A DNA stretch of 64,000 bases from Sphaerolaimus hirsutus (taxonomy: Eukaryota > Nematoda > Chromadorea > Monhysterida > Sphaerolaimidae). The DNA lies in NCBI GenBank assembly GCA_964036195.1, contig OZ038460.1, positions 11,721,504-11,785,503 on the forward strand, read 5' to 3'. Each line of letters begins with the position of its first letter. The stretch's first letter is position 1. The position numbers and the translations under genes were made by a program. Shown here piece after piece: positions 34,601 to 46,600 of this stretch. The notes under the pieces were generated by a model that was not told where the DNA came from, searched no databases, and saw nothing but the letters and a program-made list of their open reading frames with translations.

Positions 34601-37600
34601 CAACGCGAGAAAGCCGGTGAGCAAGATCGACTGCAAATTTCTGGTGACACTTCGAATTACATTCCGCAATGTTTCCTCCGTGAACACGATGTTCCACAAC
34701 TGCGAGAACAGATGGATTTAAAAAACAAAAACAAATTTATCCATGGATACACGAACCAATATGCCGTGCAGCAGCGGTTCCACGGTGCTAGCCACGCAAA
34801 CGAGCACGTAAAGTAGTAAGTAGATAAACTGTTGATCTGGCACTTTGAATCGACCATTTTCATCGCGGAAACCCGACCCCCTGCCCGCGTGCGCCGCGAG
34901 TGTGAGGCACGAGTTCGCGATCTGAATTAAATTCAAATAATGAACACTTGCGCCTATTTTTATAAAAGACACGAATGTCAACACACCTGCAAAAAAGAGA
35001 CTAGCAACAATGTGAACCATGAACCAAATATGGTCACCATCAAAACGACAGTACTAATGCCCATTGTAGACAGATTCACAAAGGCCACCGACAGAACCTG
35101 CTCTTCCACTAGCCAAGTGCGTTCTGTGAGGCGAATGTAAATTTAAAAGACTTCCAACGTAGATTATTTGCAGAAAGTCTGTATACCTAAACAATTTTTT
35201 TCTTGAAAAACTGATAAAATGCGTAAAGCTGCGTTTACACTGGCACGTGTGACGACAAAAAATTTTTGGGCTTTTAACTTTCGTTATGTGACGAAAATTG
35301 AATATTTGTTGTGTCAGATACCTAGATCTCGATCACTCTTTTTGCCTAGGACAAACATAAATTTTTATATATGACGTGATCATACACAATAAAACAAACA
35401 AGAAAATTTGTCGTCACAAGTTGTCGGTTCGAGTTGTTCCCGGGAGCCTCGTTAACGAGGCTCCCGGGAACAACTCGAACCGACAACCTGTGACGACAAA
35501 AATTTTGTTTCGTTTTATTGTGTATGATAACGTCATATATAAAAATTTATGTTTGTCCTAGGCAGAAAGAGTGATCGAGATCTAGGTGTCTGACACAACA
35601 ATTATGTAATTTTCGTGACATAAAGATAGTTGAAAGCCCAAAAAGTTTTTGTCGTCACACGTGTCAGTGTAAACGCCGCTTAAGAAATCGGGCGCTCCAC
35701 ACACACACTAGTTGTATCAAAATTAGCGACAACAAAATTTTGGTTAATTACGTAATTTCAACCATCATGTGATAGAGCATAGTTAATTTTTATATAGTGA
35801 CACTTTATTGTCATTTTTCTGTTCAGTGATCCTTTGAAAATTTTTTTTTGTGTTTATTTAGTTGACATTCAGTTGACATTTATTTGCGACGTCAACTGTG
35901 TGTGGACCATATGATGCGGTCGAACCAACCTACATCCTCATCACCCGCACCATCTACGCCCGACTCTGATTCATCGAAATCGGAATCTGGCGCGTTCGAG
36001 TTGGCAGCGGCGGCGGCGCCGTGCGGCCGGTGGTACAGGTCGGCGCCCAGGGTGGCCGACGACACGACCAGAGCGATCGCCGCCAACAGGCGCACCTCCG
36101 GATGCACGTCTGTGAAGTGACTGGCCCTTGGCTAGACGGTTCATGAATGTGCGTTTTGTGTGCGCTCATGTGGTGCTGGTACGCCACAGATTATCTAATA
36201 CCCCCCCCCTTTGACAATTTACCCGTCAATCACGTGTTGAAGTAAAATTACCCGTTGTAGAATGTCTGCCGCTGTTATCGTACACATTTACAATAATTTT
36301 ATAGTGGTTTCTCTTGAAAACACTGATGTAAAAAACTCATCTTACATTCGTAGTATTTATGTATTTACTCGGTGGATCGCATGCCATGCGTTTTTTCTCG
36401 AACGAAACACCCCATCATGACGTCATCATGATAAAAAAAATTGGTCCAAAAAGGATAAATGATTTCCAGGGTTCATTACGGCACTTAACATACTATGTTC
36501 GGTGTACTCAGCTCGGCTCCGCCAAACATGCCAGACAAAACTTTTTTACAGTGCCGTTTTTGGTGGGTAAAAGAAAGATTGCAAATGATATCCAACGGGA
36601 TGACTCACTATCTGTTTCGAAAGGATGATAAGCAATTACTAAAGCATTGACGGTCAGCGCCAGCAGAATTGACAGTCGAAGCCATAGGCGCCATCGCTTG
36701 GATATCGCATGCAGATATTCGTGTTCTGAAAATATAACACAAAAAATTAAGTTTTTTTGAAACAGCTACCTAGCAGGTAGTTGTGGTGCGTAAATACAAA
36801 CAAGCGCACTTTCATGGAGCTCGTGCTGCCAGCGCATTTCCGCATACAGCTCGCGCCAGTGCGAGAAGAAGTGCGGCACTTTGGAACCCATGCTGTCCCG
36901 CTCCGTCTCCAGGAACACCTGCGGCCAATACGCCATTTAAATGCCTGACTGCGGATAAAATCGACAACTCAATCGAATGCATTCAGTTTCGGTATTTATA
37001 TCCAAGCTTTTCATTTCATTCATTGCGACATATCAAATAAGTAATTAAACTAATGAATTGGTCCACCGAGGCAATATTTTCGTAGCACTTTTGCAACGAA
37101 TCAGAATATCCTGCAAAAAATGCAGACCTTTCGTACTCAAAGTTCGCAACCAATATACACTACCGTGTAGAATAGTTGAGACAGTGCACGCTGCAACACG
37201 TAAATATGAAAGAAGTATTTACACATTCACACCTTCTGCTTAGTTTCGGGCGTGAGGCGCATGCACACTGGGGCGATGGGGAACACGACCCTCTCCAGGG
37301 TGTGGTGGTCGGCGCGCACGATCTCCACCGACGCGGTGTGCTTCTGGTAGTGCAGCAGCGCCTCCCTGTCGCGCTCGTTGGTCGCGTTGCGGGGGTCCAG
37401 CGCCGCCGCCAGCGGGTCAGAAAAGCGCGACAGCTGCCGCGCCAGGATGTAGATGTTGTGCCCCACCTGCGCCAAACAACGAGTTATCATTAGAAGCAAA
37501 TACAGTATGCCCATGAATAAGCCCCCTCGAATTACGCCCCGCGTGTGCAACACGGCGATTATCGTAGAAACCTTGAAAATTTCGTTCCTTACAACAATAT

Positions 37601-40600
37601 GGCGCAGATATTCAAATGGACGAAAAAAAGTTGCACCGAGCCTGAGCCTAAGCCACGGCGGCATTTTCATTCCTGAATGCACAACGCACCTGTCTGGGCC
37701 GCACCGTCGCTTGGTCGTGATCGGCAGCGCGCAGGCTCTCATTCATTGTCTCGTTCAGCTCGGTGGGCAGGCGCTCAGTGCCGCCGGCAGACGTATCGTG
37801 CGACTGCATGCGTCGCCGCGGCTGCCCAGAAGGCTGCATAGGTGCAACAGTGGAATAAAGCGGGGCAGGGACGTATCCAGGATATTTGAGCGGGGGTGTG
37901 CCACGTTGCATGTAAACCGGCAGTGCATGTAAACTCTCAGTGCATGTGAACTCGGCGCATCTACAGCTTTTTTATTTTAAAATAGTTTCCTTAAAATTTG
38001 ATTCTTTGAGATGGTGTGAAACATCAAATTCATGTATAAAAAAATAAAAAAATTATGTTTTATTTTTTAAATAGTTATAATGCTGAATTATGTTATTTTG
38101 AATTTCGAAACATCGCTGCACTGTAATCCTAAATAATTATAAAATCAACTAAAAATAGCAAATAAATCCATTGGCCCTACACACACTAGTTTTCACCGTG
38201 ACTGATGTGACAACTGAAATGGCGACATGGCGACATCCAGCCTACCTACTCTTATTGTATGCTATACGTGTTTTAGTTTTCAAATTTTCAAGGTTTAATT
38301 TTCATCAATTTATATTCAAATTAAAATTTTATTAAATAATTCAACCGTGTTCATTAATTTGCACTTAAAAATTTTCAGTTTTCACACGAAGTCACGGTGA
38401 AAACTAGTGTGTGTAGGCACATTGGTGGATGATACGTGAGTATGCACATGGCCCTTGCGGCCCTTACAGGGGCTGAATAGCTAGAAAATCGCTCATCCGG
38501 AGATAGATAGCTGTAAATTTTTCTGGGAGGCTGGGGGGGCTCGGGGGGATACCCGCGCGGCCAATATATATAGGCTTTTCTAGATACAGATATAGGCTTG
38601 TTCTAGTTACAGAAGGCAGAAAAAGGAAACATTCGCTGAAATTTGGCTCAATGTAGCCAAAAATAGGGAAATATGGCTAAGAATAGGCTAAAAATAAGCT
38701 ACAATTTCATTAAAATTTTGAATGTTTTATTTTACTAGTCACAAACCTGCAGAAAAATATCTGGTATGCCCTCTGTGGAAGTAGGCGTGGCCTGTTGGCT
38801 GACGCAGTGCAGCTGCCTTTTGGTTTTGTCCAGCTGTAGTTTTGTCAAAATTTACGTAAATAATATGTATGTTAGAACCAGGCTCCTTTTTAATGTATTT
38901 CTTAACAACGTGTTCACAGTTGTGTCCTAACGGGATCCCGATCCCGAGTCCCGAAAAATTTCGGGATTTAGTGGTCCCGATCCCGCTCCCGAAACCTGAA
39001 TCCCGACCCCGATCCCGAAATCTCAAAAAACCAATCCCGATCCCTAAATGTTGAAAATCACAATCCCGATCCCGTATCCCTGAATAATTGCCAGACATAA
39101 AAAGTGCCAAGAAATGGCACTTTTCATAGCAATTTTGTGACAAAAATTTCAGTTCGCAGTTCCCCACCGTTCAATATGTATTTTTCATTTGTACGTCAGG
39201 AGTATGAACACGACTATCAATGTTTTCACCGCGGTGCCCATATACCATATTTGTATGGTAGAAGGTATAAAAAGTATATATGGGTATACGGGGGTACCCC
39301 CCCCAAACCAGTGCGCCTAGACCGACCTGAAACCAGGCGGACGTCTCCATGCGGAAGGCGCTGACGGCCGCCTGCACGAGCTGCTGGGGTCCGCAGGCGG
39401 TCTCGGTCATGTTGCGCAGCACCTTGTGCGCGTTGTCGCCGTCGTCGTCGCGCGACTCCATCACCGCCAACAGCAGCTTGCTCGCTTCGCAGCGGAGCTC
39501 GAGCGCGCGCGACACGTGGCCCGCCAGCGACTTGATGTCGTTGAGCACCAGCGAGATGCCGATGTTTAGCCCGTTGCACTCGTGCCCAACCATGGTGTTC
39601 TGCGCCAAGCGGCACTCACTTGGCACCGAGCCACTTTCTAATCGTGCCAGTGTACAATGGTTTGAAACAGCATAAACTGATGAATGATCGACAAAGTGAT
39701 CGACACGGTGGAATGATCGACAAAGCCTGTCTTGTTTGTGTGGTTATATGTTCAACTATTCGAGAAGGGTATTTCGAGGAAATACGGGCAGGGAAGTAGT
39801 CTCTGCGATTTGATTTAAAAATCGAGAAAAAAACGCTTAAATTTCTTTTTTTTCAGTATCTGTTCACGACATCATTAACGACAGGCTGGTCGAGTTTGGG
39901 GAGGATTCGAAGAATAGAAGCCAAAACATTGTCTCGAAAAAATAAAATAAATGAAGTAAAAAAGTGGTTTAGATGGGGCGATAAATAGAAAAAATAGCTT
40001 GTGTTTTGGGAGTATCACCCAAACCAGCCTAGAACCCTGAGTGAAGCTTTCTCAGACAAAGTCAAATTATTTACCTGGTTTTCATGACACGGGCCTTGGC
40101 AGAACTCTACTAACGTTGTGATCGTTTGCTTGACCAGTATACAATTGTCGGGTCTAATTTCTCTGCGCGCAAAAAACCCCACATAAATGATCGCAAAAAA
40201 CACATAAATCGACCACAATGGTCAAACCAGCTAGACTCACGAAAAAACGCCCAATCTGCCTTTGGTGGAGCCGCAGATTGTGTCCAGGAACGTGAGCGTT
40301 TCCGCCACGATGTTGTAATTAGTCTTGCCGCCCTGGCACCTCAGGAAATTTTGCATGTCCGCATTGTGATTCTCGCACAGGAGCTGCAGAAAACGCAAGA
40401 TGGGCTCCATTACGGCTACTTCGGCGGGCAGGGAGCTGCGCGTGGCGAAGCCCACCGCGCCGCACGTCGACGCCGCGTCCACACTGCGCGGTGAGAACGT
40501 TTTATGTGCTGATCCGCCCATATCTGTTTTTCTCCTTTCTTTTACTTCTACACCTAGGGTCAAGGACGTATCCAGGGGGGATGGCGGGGGGGGGGGGGGG

Positions 40601-43600
40601 GCTGCAGCCCCCCCCTTCCCGGGGTGAGACCTAAAAAGTCCCGGAAAATGCAACTTTTAATGTATGTTTTCTATGTTTCTCAAGCGCGCAATGTCTTCCC
40701 GATGCATTGCATTTTCAGCGGATCGGTCCCTGTAAACAAAGAACCTCGGAAATNNNNNNNNNNNNNNNNNNNNNNNNNNNNNNNNNNNNNNNNNNNNNNN
40801 NNNNNNNNNNNNNNNNNNNNNNNNNNNNNNNNNNNNNNNNNNNNNNNNNNNNNNNNNNNNNNNNNNNNNNNNNNNNNNNNNNNNNNNNNNNNNNNNNNNN
40901 NNNNNNNNNNNNNNNNNNNNNNNNNNNNNNNNNNNNNNNNNNNNNNNNNNNNNGAGCATGTTTTTGCCACTTTCGCTGTATATGTATGCATATTTACATA
41001 CATATAAAGCGGTTCCTGGCGCTGGCGCCAACGCCAATAACGCCATGGTGCAGCGCCTTTGTATGGCGCCAGCGCCAAAACGCCTTTCCGTCCCTATATA
41101 GGGAAAAATTTTAGGGGGGGCTGACCCCCCCCGTTCGCCGGGCTCCGTAAGCAAGCAGCAAGCAGCCAAACTTTACCTGAAGTCATGAACATTCGACTAT
41201 AAGGCGATATACAAACGATATGTCAACGAAAAATGGATATTTTTGACACAAATCACCACTTATGATGCTATCCCATGGCTCCACAGACATTATATGGTCA
41301 TATATAACATCACAGAGTATTGCCACTGTCTGATGTACCTATATATGTTGACACAAGGTCATATCTGGGAGCTTTTTAAAAAAAACAACGTTTTTTATTT
41401 TAAAAAAGCGTTTAAAAAAACAACAACATCGAGTTAAAAAAAACGTTTTTTTCCCAACCCTATCTACACCTCGAAAAAACTATATATTGAACCCCCGCGA
41501 ACCCCCCAAAATTTTTTTCAGCTACCTATCCCTCCGGAGGAGCGATCTGCTATCTATCCAACCCCCCGGTGGGTCAAAATCTAGCCTATTACAGCTAACC
41601 TCGTCTGCCCGATGGAACTACTCTTCCGCGACACAGCGGCCGAGTGCGTTTGCGCGGCCATAGTGATCTGAGGCACCCCACACAGGGGCTCAGCGTTCAG
41701 CACTCCATTGTGATTGGTGTGGCGTTCCGGGGTCACACCGGCGCTGGTGTCTTTCGACGGCACGAGCAACTTCTGAGACAAGGACCGCCGCATTGGGGCG
41801 CACTCGCCGGCGGAGCCTTTGAAGTTTGTAGGAAGTGCCTTTGACGTTACAAAAAACATAGGGCTACAAGTGCACATGTTGTCAAATCGACCGACCAGTG
41901 TGAACTGAAAACTTAACAGCGGAAATTTTTCTGTCGACATTAGCAGGTCAATTTTTGGCTTTTGTGATCTGAATCCCACTTGTGCGGTCAATTGAAAACG
42001 GTGGAGTTTGACCCAGAGGCCAGATTATAATTTTTAATCACCTGTCGCCGCAAAGGTGCTGTGCGAGGACTCGCGACTGGAAGAAGTGCGCAACTGGATG
42101 TCATCGACGCTGCCGCGCGTCCCCGCCGGTGTCTGGTTGCTCCTAAATTGGGCAACCACGCTACGTAATAGAATGATATGACTGTTTAGTACTTTCAGCG
42201 CGCATTCATCGCAGCATCGATGTAAATTGTAATTTCGATTCGACGACCTAATAAATCCAGTTTCGAATTTTAGCGTTTCTCTGATGCACCGGAAAAAAGT
42301 AAACTGAAAAAAGCAAATTGACATGAAACCTGTCAACTGATAAGATAATTGAAAAACTGACAGCACAATAACCGCCCCATTTAACTCCCAGTCAACATTG
42401 GTGCCACCAAGGGGCATTCTCAGACCCTGTAAAAAAGCCTGGAAAATGTCAAAAATCATGTAAAATGCCCTGGAAAATGGCAAACGTATTTTCCAGGTCA
42501 TTTCCCATGACTTTTGACACTGCATGACTTTGAAATGTTTATTTTTGGTTTTATTTGACATTTTACAGGGTCTGGGAGTGGCACCTCGCTATCAAGCAAC
42601 CACAGGACACAGGAGTTCACAGCACGTGAAAAACTGACTCGAGCGAAATGCGTGGGAAGCTTCTCTTCTGTCCTAGGCTGGAAACGTCCAAACCGGTGGG
42701 CGGCACAGTGCCGCAGAAAGATGGATTTCTCGAAGGTGCCATGGGCGTACGCTCCGCCGCTGAAACGTACAAATCGGGATCAGGGGTTCAGTAGGGAGGT
42801 TAGCCACCCCAAACGGTTCAGCCATCTATCCAGCAGAAGGCAGCTCAGCTAGATATCGATCCCGGAGGAATTTTTGTTTGGCTACAATCCCCTGGACTAC
42901 CCTGCACCCTATTTTAGCGATTTTTTTCTTTTTTCTTCCTTTGAATCTTAAAAAGCCTACATAATATATATATATATATATAGATATTGAATCAAGGACG
43001 TACATAGGGGGGGGCAGGTGTTTACAAATTTCGCCATCACCATGGCTCCATTCATTTACTATAGGGTCAAGTCCCCCCCCCCCCTTCGCCGGGCTCTGTA
43101 AACAATCCGCCCGGCTCGAAAATCCTGAGTACGTCCCAGTACTGAATCACACGCGAACTCCCCAAATTTTTGTGTTTGTCCTTCTGGAGGAGCGATTTAC
43201 TGTCTAAATTAACCCAACGAGGGCTCCATATTCCAAATTACGAAGCCTATGGTACAAATGCAACATTGAATCTCGATGCGCTATCGTTATGCACATAAAT
43301 GACTCAACTCACGCGAGTTAGTGTATGGGGTGCGCATGGGCGACAGGACGCTCATTGACCGTTTGCCAGACATGCACAGCATGTCCGCCTTCACGCGGTT
43401 CTGCGGTCAGTACAAATCGATTGCGACACGGGGATTTGAAGGTCAAAAAGGTACGGAAATGACTGATTTTGAGTGAAAATTGGGGCAAAATTCCTGAAAA
43501 ATACTCACTTTTACGTTTTCTGAGAGGAAAAGTATTTTACTCATGTTTAGTTATGAGTAAAAGTAAAAAAATTACTTTCAGTTTTCTCTACTCAGGGTGT

Positions 43601-46600
43601 GAGTAAACAATAAATACTTTACGTTTACGTATACTGTATACGAAAAATGTTCAGTACCTTTAACAACTCTGGATAACTCAAATGCATTCAAAGCTGATTT
43701 ATGAGTTACGAAGTTTCAGTTGAAAACTATTTTGTGTGGGCACAATAGTGATTTTTTTCTTCTTCATAAATACAGGATGTAAATGTGCCATTTTAAAAAA
43801 GAAAGTGCATCATTTTGACTGTTCGTTACATTTGCACAAAATGTCCCTGCACATGCTAGTTTTCAACTGGAAGTTAAAAAACTAATAAAACTACTTTGAA
43901 TGCATTTGAGTTTCCTGGAATGTGTCATTTTAATCTCTGTCAACTGTAGTTGACAGTCACCTCATTCTAGAAAACTCAATGCATCAAAACTGATTTATGA
44001 GTTTTTGGTGCAAAACTATTTTGTGTAGGCACAATAGTGATTTTTTCATAAATAAAGGATGTTAATGTGACATTTGAAAAGAAAGTGCATTATTTATGCA
44101 TCAATTTTACTTCCTTCAATTTATTTGGGCAGCAGCAACCCCTACGCTGACGGGGTTGTGCGCCAAAAAAGTCGTGCTGTGCACCAAAACCTCAAAAACT
44201 CACAAATCAGCTTTGAATGCATTTGAGTTTTCTGGAATGAGGCGACTGACAACTAGAGTAGTTTAAAATGACACATTTTAGGAAACTCTAATGCATTCAA
44301 AATAGATTTTTTAGTTTTAAAATTTTCCATTGAAAAGTAGTGTGTGCAGCGCCATTTTGTGCATATGTAGCGAACAGTAAAAATTATGCATAAATGATGC
44401 ATTTTCCTTTCAAATGTCACATTTAGATCCTGTTTCATTCATAAAACTGCATAGCATGCGGTTCGCCGAGTATATCAAAACAATCGTGATGGTTAAAGCA
44501 CCTGGGCCGTTCTCATCTTCGCATGCAACACAGCCAGAAAGTTCTCCTCAGCGGGGCCGGCCCTCCTCAGGCGTTTGTAGAAAGACCGCTGCACCTGCGC
44601 GTTGCCGCCTTCGAGCAGCGCGATGGCCAAGTCGACGGCGCACAGCAGCACCTCGTGGCCCGTGCCCATCTGCACCAAGTCGACCACCAGGTCTGCGGAC
44701 AAGATCGGCTGTTCGCACTCTTGAGTATGAAGTGTCGCTGCATGACGTTCGGACGACATAAATGACTTGACTGGAGCCGAAAGATCGAAAGATCGAATGG
44801 AGCCATAGATGTTTACGTACAGGTGTCTCGGTGCAAAAAAGTCATCCGAAAAATTTGGGAAAAAATTCCGTGATCAGGGTAAGGGAAACCTTTTTTTCTG
44901 GATCGGATTGGTCTTTAAAACTTTGGGGATAGGTATCGAAGTCATTTTTTGAGATTTCGGGACCGGGACTGCAAAATCCCGGAATTTTTCGGAATTCGGG
45001 ATCGGTTTGAGCACTAAATTGAATCAAGGACGTAGCCAGGGGGGGCGGGGGGGGCGGCCGCCCCCCCCCCTTCCCTGGCCGGACCAAAAAATGCGCCAGA
45101 AATGGCACTTCCAGAAGACGATTTTCACGCAGTTTGAAAATTTTTTTACCGCATTAAAGCATTAAGTCACATAACATATATTTTCGGTTGATCGGTATCC
45201 GCGGCCTCAAAGCCAATAAAAAACCCTAAATTCTTGTCCGTGTCGCTGTATATGCCTGTAAGATACAGACATATACAGCTGTTTTGGCGCCAATGCCAAC
45301 GCCAGTGGCGCCATGGCGTCATGCCTACGAATGGCACCAGCACCATGGCGCCATTCCCTTACTGCAGAGGCAAATTAAAGGTATTTTTATAAAACGAATA
45401 CTAGAACTAACAAAATTAGGTAAGTATGATAGGGTTGGGGACTCTTACCCCGCACCTGTACTTTGTTATTTTTATTGGCTTTGGCTTGCCACAATTTAAA
45501 TTGTTTTGTTTAATTGTAGTCAGGTGGTGCCTCGCGGACCTTTAGCGCAAAATTTTATGGGAGGGGAGCGCCGCCCCCCCCGTTCGCCGGGCTCCGTATA
45601 CAATCCGCCCCCCCCCCGCTAAAAATCCTGGCTACGTCCGTGAGTTGAATAGACAGTATTCTAAAATTTACCCAGCAGCAAATCAAAACTGGCCAGTTTT
45701 TTAAGGTCGGATTTGACCAAAAAGTCAATTTTATTAGATTTGGGTTTTTTTATTTTTTTCATCACTTAAGTTGCATGGCGAAGCAAAACGACGGGGGCCT
45801 CGCCGTAATGAAAACCCGGCCGTAATGAAAGCCTGGCCGTAATGTATTCCCACCCGGCCGTAATGAAAGCCTGGCCGGAATGTAGCATCCCCTACATTAC
45901 GGCCAGGCTTTCATTACGGCCGGGTGGGAATACATTACGGCCAGGCTTTCATTACGTTCGGGTTTTCATTACGGCCGCTACACCCTCAAGCAAAACGTAG
46001 GCCCACCAGAAGCGCCGGCATCATCCAATTTGCACTGGACGTCTCGCAGCGAGTCCGGCCGCTTCGAGTAGCGCGCGCACTCGCCCTTCACGAGAAACTT
46101 TTTCCGCAGTCGCTCGCGCAAAGAGTCACCCTGCACGAAAGTGTGACGTCATTGTGCAAGTGACAAAAGTATTGGACATAAGTGCGTTCACTGGTGCAGC
46201 TGTGCAGTACTCGCGTCCCATGGACGCATCAGCAAACATAAGGAGCCGTCGATGACCGTCCATGGGGCACCGAAAAAGTGAGTGATCAGACGAGAAGAAA
46301 ACGATAAAAGTGGGACGCACACTAAACAAGAAAAGCGGGAAAATTTTACCCAACAGCTCGAAATAAAATAAACTGGCTTAAATTTGAATATTTATATGTG
46401 GACCGGACGAGTACGCTTACCCTGAGCCAGGCAGTTTCCTGCACTTTCGAATGCTCACTTCCGTTCATTAAATGGTCATCTTTCTCATAGGTCAGGTTAT
46501 CAGCATGTTCTACCTGATTTGTTTAGTGTTAGGGACTCACCAGAACATAATCCAAATGAAAATAAATACACATTTTGTAGATAAAACCCAGACATAGCGT

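Larger units (their letters stand above)
31879..43251. repeat. Segmental repeat, copy B
   Basis: Partner of 948-13915 within the complete itpr gene. Confidence 0.93.

Noticed and set aside
34238..34816. 192-codon plus-strand frame in copy B
   Set aside because: Same shadow as the one in copy A, opposite real exons.
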